Part shown: piece by piece, positions 1 to 5,821 of the stretch | Position numbering within the stretch: position 1 is the first letter of the stretch | How the letters are laid out: the number at the start of each line of letters is the position of its first letter | From: CAKUFA01 sp963618735 | Lineage (GTDB): Bacteria; Bacillota; Clostridia; Christensenellales; Aristaeellaceae | DNA: 6,290 bases | Direction: 5' to 3' | Assembly: GCA_963618735.1 (NCBI GenBank) | Contig: CAVEUM010000068.1 | Location: 1-6,290 of the forward strand | The notes under the pieces: generated by a model | Seen by the model: the letters and a program-made list of their open reading frames with translations, nothing else | Databases searched by the model: none | What the model was told of the DNA's origin: nothing | Translations under genes and position numbers: made by a program

Positions 1-2
1 AT

Positions 3-92
3 TTGCCTTGCAACTTTTATAAAGTTGCGGAACAGTACTGCGAAGGGGTCAAGGGAACGGTGCTTCGTCCCGTAACCGCAAAGCTCTCTTGA
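3..92 (+). CDS. Possible 3' end of a convergent gene (partial, unrecognised)
   Basis: Reading from base 3 on the plus strand, 29 codons are open up to a TGA at 90-92, and the C-terminus reads ...EGVKGTVLRPVTAKLS. The residues look protein-like, and the frame ends about 30 bases before the hairpin at 129-152, as expected for a gene converging on the hydrolase gene. I do not recognise the family. Two other frames are also open over this short stretch: plus frame 1, ending at 75, and a minus frame starting at an ATG at 107. The choice of frame is therefore weakly supported, and the start lies outside the window. Confidence 0.3.
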   Translation: MPCNFYKVAEQYCEGVKGTVLRPVTAKLS

Positions 93-122
93 AGAAATCT
101 CTCTCATTTCTTTTGAGAAAAC

Positions 123-152
123 AAAAAAGGAGTGCCTTATTTCAGGCACTCC
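123..152 (-). terminator. Intrinsic terminator of the hydrolase gene, possibly bidirectional
   Basis: Read on the minus strand, a perfect 8-bp stem GGAGTGCC/GGCACTCC (129-136 with 145-152) begins 6 bases after the TAA of the hydrolase gene. It is extended by one A-T pair and followed directly by six U residues (123-128) and further U-rich sequence. On the plus strand the same hairpin is followed by CTTCGTTT, a weaker U-tract. It could also terminate a gene arriving from the left. Confidence 0.9.
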
Positions 153-158
153 CTTCGT

Positions 159-1067
159 TTACTTATCGTCATCCATATTGACGGGCAAATCGGTATCCCC
201 GAAAGGATCCTCTCCTTCCAGACCCGTGAAATCCACCTGAAGCTCTTCCGGCGGAACAGGATCCTCCGCGTCCATCACCACAGGCATCACGGACGTTGTG
301 GCGCGCTCCACGGTGAGCAGCGTGGCGGTGAGAACCTCATTCTCGCCCTTTTCCAGCAGCATCTGCTCGCCGAAATGCGTCATGGCGACAATCTCCGTCT
401 CCTTGCTGCGGGACGCACGGGCAAACTCCGCCGCCAAATCTCCTCGACCCCAGAAATGCATGGGCACCAGCAGCCGAGGTTTCACCGTCATGATGAAATA
501 ATTTGCGCCGGCTTCATACATTTTTCCCTGCCGAGGATCCACCGGGAAGAACGCCAGGTCAATCTTCTCCCCCACAATGGGCGCCACAGCGGTGCGGAAA
601 TCCTCATCCGCCTGCTCAATTTCCTTCACGGTGGATTCGCTCCGCCAGTGCCAGAAATTCAAGTCCCCCGCATGGAAGAGATGATAGCCATCCACATGCA
701 CCATGAAGGACACGCCCAGGTCGGTGGAATCGTAGGCCTTCACGGTAAGACGGTCGCTGAGGGTCAGCACATCCCCAGGCGCCATGCGTCTGCCGCGGGT
801 TCCCACGGGCATATCCGACGAGACGATGTACGTCACATCCGCCAGATGCCGCCACTCAAACACCACGGGATCCAGATGATCCGGATGCTCGTGACTGATG
901 AAAACATAAATCTTGCTATACCGTGCCAGCATTTCAGGGGAAATCCGCTTTTCCTGCGGCAATTCGCCATGCTCCCCCGTCCAGTAGTCGAACACGAGAA
1001 GCATATTCCCGCTGGCCACGGAAAATCCGCTGTGGGTATAGTAGGTAATGGTCAATGGTTTACCCAA
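159..1067 (-). CDS. MBL-fold metallo-hydrolase (UlaG-like family)
   Basis: This is a metallo-beta-lactamase-fold hydrolase of 302 residues, probably cytoplasmic because no signal peptide or membrane segment is visible. The metal-binding motif HEHPDH is at residues 59-64 (H59, H61, D63, H64). Further ligand candidates are D135 in HAGD and H204 in PMHFWGR. The N-terminal ITYYTHSGF strand with H12 resembles the UlaG-like branch (COG2220), whose members include lactonases, phosphodiesterases and many uncharacterised enzymes. The substrate cannot be read from the sequence. The start chosen is TTG at 1067, because GGAGGTG (1076-1082) lies 8 bases upstream and the protein then begins MGKPLTITYYTHSG, as family members do. 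An in-frame ATG at 1178 would add 37 residues of unrelated sequence and lacks a well-placed ribosome site. The last 40 or so residues form a proline-rich, strongly acidic tail ending in DDDK. The gene appears monocistronic, between its own promoter (1339-1367) and a terminator. Confidence 0.9.
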   Translation of the reverse strand: MGKPLTITYYTHSGFSVASGNMLLVFDYWTGEHGELPQEKRISPEMLARYSKIYVFISHEHPDHLDPVVFEWRHLADVTYIVSSDMPVGTRGRRMAPGDVLTLSDRLTVKAYDSTDLGVSFMVHVDGYHLFHAGDLNFWHWRSESTVKEIEQADEDFRTAVAPIVGEKIDLAFFPVDPRQGKMYEAGANYFIMTVKPRLLVPMHFWGRGDLAAEFARASRSKETEIVAMTHFGEQMLLEKGENEVLTATLLTVERATTSVMPVVMDAEDPVPPEELQVDFTGLEGEDPFGDTDLPVNMDDDK

Positions 1068-1332
1068 GGTTGGAGCACCTCCGCTATTCACGGCGGACCC
1101 ACCTTTGTCGGGACTCTGCCCAACAGACAGGATCCACCCATGATTTCCGACACGCCTGCGATATAAGATGCAGACCATGCTCGGGCTGGTACTGGCCGCC
1201 TTCTCTTTTGCCGTGCGGGCTCATAATGAAAGGAAAACGCCAGTCCATGGAAACGGAGCCGGCATGAACCGGCCGATCTATATCAAGTCCGCCGCCAAAT
1301 GGGACGGAACTGATTTCACATCAAGTGCCACC
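1068..1332 (-). promoter_or_regulatory. Long structured 5' leader of the hydrolase mRNA
   Basis: From the expected transcription start near 1332, about 265 nt are transcribed before the TTG start. Visible elements are: GCCGG/CCGGC with a 6-nt loop around 1262-1277; a 7-bp stem with one G-U pair, TGTTGGG/CCCGACA (1106-1112 with 1119-1125); and the Shine-Dalgarno-sequestering hairpin 1080-1097. An 8-bp long-range match also joins CGGCGGAC (1287-1294) to GTCCGCCG (1091-1098), and it cannot coexist with the sequestering hairpin. This looks like a translational switch, but I cannot match it to a known riboswitch class. A 54-codon open frame (1248 to 1084) ends just before the ribosome site but has no ribosome site of its own. 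Confidence 0.45.
1076..1082 (-). promoter_or_regulatory. Shine-Dalgarno site fixing the TTG start
   Basis: GGAGGTG on the minus strand is complementary to the 16S rRNA 3' end and sits 8 bases before the TTG at 1067-1065. It decides the start of the hydrolase gene. Its first bases can also pair upstream in a short hairpin (TCCGC at 1093-1097 with GCGGA at 1080-1084), which would partly hide it. Confidence 0.8.
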
Positions 1333-1338
1333 GGATGT

Positions 1339-1367
1339 ATTATGCCACGTTTCTCCCCTTTTGTCAA
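1339..1367 (-). promoter_or_regulatory. Sigma70/SigA-type promoter of the hydrolase gene
   Basis: On the minus strand a perfect -35 box TTGACA (1362-1367) and a -10 box CATAAT (1339-1344, five of six consensus bases) are separated by exactly 17 bases. Transcription should start near 1332. No operator palindrome is evident over the core promoter. Confidence 0.8.
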
Positions 1368-1541
1368 TTTTTTTGGCGATTTTAGCGTCGATTCTCCATT
1401 TTTTGATGAAAAACAAGTGATTTTAGGGTGAAACACCCCACTTTTCAGCCTTTTTTGATTTTCTACAGGGCTGCCGCTCCACTCGGAAGGAATTTCCTTC
1501 TTTGACTGTATTACGATTGTATTGCACTTTTATTTCAGAAT
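1368..1541. other. Intergenic stretch without a recognisable gene
   Basis: This lies between the small RNA terminator and the hydrolase promoter. It holds two small hairpins: GGGTG/CACCC with a 3-nt loop near 1425-1439, and GAAGGA/TCCTTC at 1486-1500. Neither is followed by a U-tract that would make it a convincing terminator. A 64-codon minus-strand frame (1617 to 1423) runs through this stretch from inside the small RNA, but its residues are low in recognisable protein character. Confidence 0.5.
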
Positions 1542-1648
1542 AAAAAAGAAATAGAGAAGCCTGCCGCCGGCACCACAGCAAGGGCTTACGCCAGCCTGCT
1601 ATAGCGGGTCTCTGCAACTTCTCTATCCTCCGGTTCGCTTTAACGAAC
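1542..1648 (-). ncRNA. Candidate small structured RNA, unassigned family
   Basis: This is a minus-strand transcription unit of about 107 nt. It begins about 7 bases after a TATAAT box with a 5' hairpin GTTCG/CGAAC (1644-1648 with 1633-1637). A perfect 9-bp stem ATAGAGAAG/CTTCTCTAT follows (1618-1626 with 1551-1559), then UUC and six U residues (1542-1547), the layout of an intrinsic terminator. The stem encloses about 58 nt containing an internal hairpin. In that hairpin AGCAGG pairs with CTTGCT and is capped by GGC-GTAA-GCC with a GNRA tetraloop, with a 2-nt bulge on the 5' side. A GGAGG (1627-1631) lies single-stranded just outside the closing stem, 9 bases before a TTG, so a leader peptide is an alternative. 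I see no SRP, 6S, tmRNA, RNase P or tRNA signature. The RNA stands alone: the next gene has its own promoter. Confidence 0.55.
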
Positions 1649-1655
1649 GATGGTG

Positions 1656-1684
1656 ATTATACACCCTTTTTCTGAATTCGTAAA
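1656..1684 (-). promoter_or_regulatory. Promoter of the small RNA candidate
   Basis: On the minus strand a perfect -10 box TATAAT (1656-1661) lies 17 bases downstream of TTTACG (1679-1684, four of six bases of TTGACA). The expected start, around 1648-1650, coincides with the 5' arm of the first hairpin of the small RNA. There is no coding start downstream that obviously needs this promoter. Confidence 0.65.
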
Positions 1685-1740
1685 GGGGAAATTTCAAGAA
1701 AATTCGCAATCCTCCGTAAAAAATGTTCGGATTCGTGAAA

Positions 1741-1756
1741 TGTTTCACGTGAAACA
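1741..1756. promoter_or_regulatory. parS site 1 (ParB/Spo0J binding site)
   Basis: TGTTTCACGTGAAACA is a perfect 16-bp palindrome. It matches the known bacterial parS consensus TGTTNCACGTGAAACA, which the CTPase ParB/Spo0J uses to load on DNA for chromosome segregation and SMC condensin recruitment. It lies about 60 bases upstream of the small RNA promoter. An extra half-site CGTGAAA (1734-1740) directly abuts it and forms a second overlapping inverted repeat. Confidence 0.92.
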
Positions 1757-1768
1757 GGGGCGTGTGTG

Positions 1769-1820
1769 TTTGCGGGAGGGCAGCTTTTCTGCGAAAAGCC
1801 ACCCGCACCCTCCCCGAAAA
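1769..1820 (+). repeat. Palindromic intergenic repeat, copy R1
   Basis: TGCGGG (1771-1776) pairs with CCCGCA (1802-1807), and inside it GCTTTTC (1783-1789) pairs with GAAAAGC (1793-1799) around a TGC loop. The unit starts TTTGCGGGAGG and ends CACCCTCCCCGAAAA. The same order of blocks recurs on the minus strand at 2070-2016, so this is a dispersed element rather than a lone hairpin. No U-tract follows immediately, and no gene ends just upstream on the plus strand. Confidence 0.6.
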
Positions 1821-1975
1821 GCGAATTTTTTAGGTCTCAGTTTTGTCTTATGGATCAAAATATTTTTTTGTTCCAGGAGCTGTGAAGCGGGTCGAAGACC
1901 CTCGCCCCCCGGACACTTCGCATGCATATCCTATAGGCTATTCTTTCATTGCTGCTTGAATTGCCAAGTCAATGC
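1821..1975. other. Intergenic stretch, no gene seen
   Basis: This stretch separates repeat R1 from the addA terminator. The only structure noted is the short hairpin GGGTC-GAA-GACCC near 1889-1901, flanked by GC-rich sequence. I see no promoter, coding region or RNA gene here that I would defend. Confidence 0.5.
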
Positions 1976-2000
1976 AAAAAAAAGACTTCTTCCGAAGTCT
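1976..2000 (-). terminator. Intrinsic terminator of addA
   Basis: On the minus strand AGACTTC (1994-2000) pairs perfectly with GAAGTCT (1983-1989) across a GGAA tetraloop, and seven U residues (1976-1982) follow. It lies about 70 bases after the addA stop codon and ends that transcript before the parS and small RNA region. Confidence 0.9.
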
Positions 2001-2015
2001 ACATCCATTTGGTTT

Positions 2016-2070
2016 TCGAGGTGGGTGCGGGAGGAGGCTTTTGACTCAAAAGCCGTCCTCCCGCAAAAAA
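2016..2070 (-). repeat. Palindromic intergenic repeat, copy R2
   Basis: A strong palindrome occupies 2027-2064, directly after the addA stop. GCGGGAGG (2027-2034) pairs with CCTCCCGC (2057-2064), and inside it GGCTTTT pairs with AAAAGCC around a 5-nt loop, with a small asymmetric bulge between the helices. Read on the minus strand, the six T residues precede the hairpin and no U-tract follows it, so it is not a standard terminator. Block order on the minus strand (TTTGCGGGAGG, GCTTTT, AAAAGCC, CCCGCACCC, CGAAAA) matches copy R1 read on the plus strand. It could still protect the addA mRNA 3' end or block sliding proteins. Confidence 0.65.
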
Positions 2071-5000
2071 TTAAACCACCGCGATCGCCTTGCCTAGGTT
2101 CAGGGCATAGAGCCATGTTTCCGTCACGGGCTGACCCGTAATGTGGCTGACAGCATCCGCATAGAGGAGAAGCTGCAGGCGGTACCGCTCCACAAAGGCA
2201 CTTTCGTCCTGAACATGATCCGTTTTGTAATCCAGCAAAATCCAGTGCTCCCCTTCCAGAAACGCGCAGTCAATCACGCCCTGCAGCAGAGCATCCCCCT
2301 GTTCAGGCAAACGCAGGTTAAACCGCCATTCCCGCCGCACGCAGGGAGAACGCATGAGCCGCTGCCCCATATCGCTGTGCAGGAAATTCAAAATGCTGTT
2401 GGGACGAATCACCTTCCGCTCCGTTTCCGTCAGATAACCTTCCTTCTCCAGCCGAAGCAGCTCCTCCGACAGCGTATCCGCCATGGACGGCGCATTCCTC
2501 AGCGCCGTCAAATTCAGCAGTGCCAGTACCCGATGGTGCAGCGTGCCTGCCTCCGCTCCCGTCATTGCCTGCTGTTCCATAAAAGCAGGACGGCGGGGCA
2601 TTTCGCTCAGTCGCAGCGGCGCGGCAATCTCCTCCGCTTTTTCCTTGTCCGCAACGTTTTCCTCCTGGTCGCTCATGGGCAAAGGATCTTTCATGGTACG
2701 CTTCCGCACCACGGACGAAACAGAGGTCTTCAACGGCTGCTCCTCCTGGGGCTCCGCCTGGCTCTTCCATCGTTCCGCTAAATCCGTCTTTGGGGACGTT
2801 TCCAATAGATGATGCAGCCACGTCTGCAACGCATTGGTTACATTCTTTTTTTCCACAGCCTGCTCGGCAGAAATCTCGCAAACCGTTGTCTTCCAAGGGG
2901 TTGCGCCTTGTGGAAAACCTGTGGAAAGTGATGTGTAATCTTTTTCGTCACCAATCACCTGCTTCAGCCAGCTTTCCATGGAGGACGCCGCCCAGATGCG
3001 ATACTCGCTCTCCGGCATGGTTTCCGTGACACCGGACTTCGCGTCCACGAACATCACCAGCCGCTCCCGCGCGCGGGTCATGCCCACATAAAGCAGTCGC
3101 GCACGCTCTGCCTTCTCGTCCAGCTTCCGCTGAATGTCAAACGCCGTGTCCGGCAGGGTTTCGCGGCAGATGCTCAGCTCGTGATTCATGTAAGGCAGAC
3201 TGATGCCCAGGCGGCTGTGCAGATGCGGTCCCTTGCCCTCTGGCCGATGGAGCTCCTTGTGCATTCCAAGAAGAAATACCACGGGGAATTCCAGACCCTT
3301 GCTCTTGTGAATGGTCATGATGCGCACAAGATTTTCGTTTTCCCCCAGCACCTTGGCGCTCTTGGTGTCCTGAGACATTTTCATTTCGCCCACGACCTTC
3401 AGGAATCCGCTGAGGGACACGCCGCCGTTGTCCTCAAACTCGGCGGCACGCTGGCACAGCAGCATCAGATTGGCCTGCCGCGCGTCGCCTTCCGGCAAGG
3501 TTCCGCTCACGGCAAACATGCCCGTCTCCCCCATGAGCTTCCACAGGAAGTCTGCCAGGCTCTGGGTATTGGCGTAGAACCGCCATTCGCGGATTTTCTC
3601 CTGCACATTTCGGCACTTCTGCCCAAGGGGCGTGTCCATTTTTCCGCAGACGCGGAACGCTTCATAGAACGGGATGTCTTTTCCCGTCAGGGTTTGGCGA
3701 ATCTCTGCCAGTTCCTGGTCTGTCATCAGGAAAGGCGGCATTTTCAGGGCAGCCAGCAGCGGCACATCCTGCAATTCATCGTCAATCACCTTGAGAAGTT
3801 CCACCACGGCCTTGACTTCCGGCAGTTCAAAATAATTGTCCGCGCCATCGAAATACACGGGAATGCCCTTGCTTTCCAGCACTTCGGACACCGTTTGGGC
3901 GATTTCCGCCACGGTGGGCATGAGAATCACCATATCCCGATAGGTATACAGCCGCTCTTTTTTGCCGTCGAAGAAGGTGGTTCGCGTCAGCTCAGCCATT
4001 TTGTCGGCCGCGGCGATGGCCTGCATCACGATTTTGTCTTTCGCTTTGATTTCTGCGTTTGCATCGGCCGGTTTACAGGTGATAATTTCCACCGGCAGGT
4101 CATTTTCCGTTTCACGGCCGCAGATGAGCTCGTCCTCGGGGAGATAATCCAGCTCGGTGACGTCCGCCTTCATCAGCCTGCGGAAGACGCGATTGGTGGC
4201 GTCCAGCACATAATTTCGCGAGCGGAAGTTTTTTTGCAGGAAAATGCGGCGCTCCACCGCATCCTTCTCATCCGAAAAGGTGCGCATGCGATGCAGGAAC
4301 AATGTCGGGTCAGCCTGACGGAAGCGGTAAATGCTCTGCTTCACGTCCCCCACCATGAAAAGGCAGGTGTTTTCCCCCTGCAGGCGCTGGATAATGGCAT
4401 CCTGCACGGCAGACACGTCCTGACATTCATCCACGAAAATGTGCTGAAAACGATCTTTGAGCCTTGCCTGCTGGCTTTCGTCATCCAGCAGTGCCACGGT
4501 CATCTGCTCCAGGTCGCTGAAATCCAGCAGATTTTTCTCCTGTTTTTTCTGCTGGAAGATTTCTGCCGTGCGTGTTTCCAGCATGGCCAGCCCCTGCACG
4601 GAGGATTTCACCTGCGACAGCTCCTTGCGAAGCTTTTCCTCGTCAATGGTCAGGCATTCCAGCATTTCCTTGACGAGATCCTTTTGTTTTTGCCGCAGTT
4701 TCTTAAATTCCTTGTCCCACGTCTGCGTTTCCTCGGGCAGATTCTTGACGCCCCTGACGGTTTTTGCCTTTTTGAGGGTATAGGTGGCCAGAAGCTCCTG
4801 CAAAAGGTCGGGATTTTCCTGCAACTGACTTTGGAAGGACTCATAGGTTTGGAGGTCGTTCTCGTAATCTTCCTGACGCTCCGCGATGGCTTCAGGCTGG
4901 CTCAGCATTTGCCGTTCCTGCTCCACAATGATTTTCAGTCCGCTCACCTGCTGGCGGACATAGCGGACAAGCACGCGATACCAGTCCTGTTCCTGAAAGG

Positions 5001-5580
5001 GCTCGGCGCCGACGGACTCTGTCTTTTCTCTCAGCCAATCGAAGGGATGCGGCAGCGCCATCAAGAAGGTATGGAGCTGAATCACCCATTTTTCCAGCTG
5101 TTCCGGCGGCACGGCGTCCGCCAGCTGCTGAAAAATTTCATTTTTCCCTTCCAGCAGTTCATTCGTGGCCTCTTGCCAAGCCTCATGAAAAAGGGATTGG
5201 CGCTTTTGCTCCTCGCAAACAGTTGACAGAGGATCAATGCCCGCAGCCTGGAATTCTTCCCGCAGCAGATGCTGACAGAAGCTATGAATGGTGCTGATTT
5301 CGGTGTTTTCCAGATCAGACAGCGCCTGCGCCATGATTTTCGGCTCCTGCGGAAGCTCCTGCTGCAGACGATCATTGAGACGCTGGCGCATTTCTGCTGC
5401 CGCGGCACGGGTGAACGTGACGATCATCATCCGATCCAGGCGTGCGCCCTCCTTCAGCAGGGTCACGATGCGTTCCACCAGCACGGCTGTTTTGCCCGAG
5501 CCTGCCGCCGCGCTCACCAGAATAGTATGGTTCCGCGCCATGATGGCTTCCGTCTGCGCCTCTGTCCACTTCGGCACCAT
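2071..5580 (-). CDS. addA: ATP-dependent helicase/nuclease subunit A (AddA)
   Basis: This is the helicase-nuclease subunit of AddAB, which resects double-strand breaks to Chi-regulated 3' tails for RecA. At 1169 residues it is near the usual 1200 or so. UvrD/PcrA-type SF1 motifs occur in order: Q motif WTEAQ near residue 9; Walker A AAAGSGKT (24-31, K30); Walker B DECQD (384-388); motif III GDVKQSIYRFR from 411; motif V IHKSKGLEF (757-765); motif VI YVGMTRARER (831-840). A charged, coiled-coil-like insertion spans roughly 200-350. The C-terminal RecB-type nuclease looks intact: H1016 in GTLHH, D1104 in GVID, D1117 and K1119 in DYKTD, then QLLLYA. Like other AddA proteins it lacks the iron-sulphur cysteines, which belong to AddB. 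The start is ATG at 5580, with AAAGGAG 6 bases upstream. A TTG two codons earlier abuts that site, so is unlikely. Cysteine in Walker B (more often DEYQD) is a mild oddity. No addB lies adjacent. Confidence 0.97.
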   Translation of the reverse strand: MVPKWTEAQTEAIMARNHTILVSAAAGSGKTAVLVERIVTLLKEGARLDRMMIVTFTRAAAAEMRQRLNDRLQQELPQEPKIMAQALSDLENTEISTIHSFCQHLLREEFQAAGIDPLSTVCEEQKRQSLFHEAWQEATNELLEGKNEIFQQLADAVPPEQLEKWVIQLHTFLMALPHPFDWLREKTESVGAEPFQEQDWYRVLVRYVRQQVSGLKIIVEQERQMLSQPEAIAERQEDYENDLQTYESFQSQLQENPDLLQELLATYTLKKAKTVRGVKNLPEETQTWDKEFKKLRQKQKDLVKEMLECLTIDEEKLRKELSQVKSSVQGLAMLETRTAEIFQQKKQEKNLLDFSDLEQMTVALLDDESQQARLKDRFQHIFVDECQDVSAVQDAIIQRLQGENTCLFMVGDVKQSIYRFRQADPTLFLHRMRTFSDEKDAVERRIFLQKNFRSRNYVLDATNRVFRRLMKADVTELDYLPEDELICGRETENDLPVEIITCKPADANAEIKAKDKIVMQAIAAADKMAELTRTTFFDGKKERLYTYRDMVILMPTVAEIAQTVSEVLESKGIPVYFDGADNYFELPEVKAVVELLKVIDDELQDVPLLAALKMPPFLMTDQELAEIRQTLTGKDIPFYEAFRVCGKMDTPLGQKCRNVQEKIREWRFYANTQSLADFLWKLMGETGMFAVSGTLPEGDARQANLMLLCQRAAEFEDNGGVSLSGFLKVVGEMKMSQDTKSAKVLGENENLVRIMTIHKSKGLEFPVVFLLGMHKELHRPEGKGPHLHSRLGISLPYMNHELSICRETLPDTAFDIQRKLDEKAERARLLYVGMTRARERLVMFVDAKSGVTETMPESEYRIWAASSMESWLKQVIGDEKDYTSLSTGFPQGATPWKTTVCEISAEQAVEKKNVTNALQTWLHHLLETSPKTDLAERWKSQAEPQEEQPLKTSVSSVVRKRTMKDPLPMSDQEENVADKEKAEEIAAPLRLSEMPRRPAFMEQQAMTGAEAGTLHHRVLALLNLTALRNAPSMADTLSEELLRLEKEGYLTETERKVIRPNSILNFLHSDMGQRLMRSPCVRREWRFNLRLPEQGDALLQGVIDCAFLEGEHWILLDYKTDHVQDESAFVERYRLQLLLYADAVSHITGQPVTETWLYALNLGKAIAVV

Positions 5581-5586
5581 AATCAA

Positions 5587-5593
5587 CTCCTTT
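5587..5593 (-). promoter_or_regulatory. Shine-Dalgarno site of addA
   Basis: AAAGGAG on the minus strand lies 6 bases (TTGATT) before the ATG at 5580. The alternative in-frame TTG at 5586 directly touches this site, with no spacer, so initiation there is unlikely. Confidence 0.8.
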
Positions 5594-5598
5594 CCTTC

Positions 5599-5627
5599 AT
5601 TCTAGCATTTTTCATGGGCTTAGACAA
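5599..5627 (-). promoter_or_regulatory. Probable addA promoter
   Basis: On the minus strand TTGTCT (5622-5627, four of six bases of the -35 consensus) is followed after 17 bases by TAGAAT (5599-5604, five of six). A TG one base upstream of the -10 box makes it an extended -10 promoter. Transcription would start near 5592, giving a leader of only about a dozen bases that consists mostly of the ribosome site. This supports addA being transcribed on its own rather than from an upstream addB. Confidence 0.6.
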
Positions 5628-5632
5628 GTTCT

Positions 5633-5720
5633 TTTGCGAGAGGAAGGAACCGCTTTGAAAAGCGTTTTCCCCCGAGTGGCGCTCCACCCTCTTCCCAAAA
5701 CTTTCATCGGGTGGGTTTAT
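5633..5720. repeat. Tandem palindromic repeat, copy R3
   Basis: This is the first of two head-to-tail units, 88 bases long. It begins TTTGCGAG, has the core CGCTTTGAAAAGCG flanked by GGAA and TTCC, and continues through CCCTCTTCCC and CTTTCAT. By eye it is about 80% identical to the next unit. Its outer arms are more degenerate than those of R4, so the hairpin is shorter. It begins immediately upstream of the addA promoter. Confidence 0.75.
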
Positions 5721-5809
5721 TTTGCGAGGAAGAAGGAACCGCTTTGAAAAGCGTTTCCTCCCTCCTCGCGCTCCTCCCTCTTCCCTAAACTTTCATTGTG
5801 GGGTGTTAT
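5721..5809. repeat. Tandem palindromic repeat, copy R4
   Basis: This is the second unit, 89 bases, directly joined to R3. It folds into a long symmetric hairpin (5724-5769): GCGAGGA with TCCTCGC outside, AGGAA with TTCCT in the middle, and CGCTT with AAGCG at the tip. A 3 by 3 internal loop and a single mismatch separate these helices. Block order (TTTGCG-R-G, GCTTT, AAAGC, CGC) resembles copies R1 and R2, which suggests a REP-like or MITE-like family, though similarity to R1 and R2 is limited to the palindrome. Confidence 0.7.
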
Positions 5810-5821
5810 TCTTTTTTGCAA

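Noticed and set aside
132..1166. Plus-strand open frame of 344 codons opposite the hydrolase gene
   Set aside because: It is an antisense shadow with histidine- and arginine-rich sequence and no ribosome site. It begins inside the terminator hairpin.
1084..1248. Minus-strand frame of 54 codons in the hydrolase leader, beginning MDWRFPF
   Set aside because: There is no ribosome site before its ATG, and its sequence is unlike a known leader peptide. Its end just before the hydrolase ribosome site is noted but could be coincidence.
1068..1332. FMN, cobalamin, SAM or T-box riboswitch in the hydrolase leader
   Set aside because: Short resemblances occur, such as GGGCAG...CCCGAC and GGTGGGTCC, but the conserved cores of these classes are not present in the right order.
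1650..2141. Plus-strand open frame of 163 codons across the intergenic region
   Set aside because: It runs through a promoter, parS, repeat R1, the addA terminator and repeat R2, and its residues show no protein-family pattern.
2909..2928. Two TGTGGAAA motifs resembling DnaA boxes
   Set aside because: They lie inside the addA coding region, match the DnaA-box consensus imperfectly, and are not part of a cluster. The T-rich block has none, so no oriC is claimed.
3181..5226. Plus-strand open frame of 681 codons opposite addA
   Set aside because: It lies wholly within the addA coding region, is rich in H, F, L and Q as expected from an antisense shadow, and has no domain I can recognise. addA has intact motifs in every expected place.
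5584..5586. TTG as the addA start, two codons upstream of the ATG
   Set aside because: The ribosome site AAAGGAG touches this codon directly, while the ATG at 5580 has a normal 6-base spacer.
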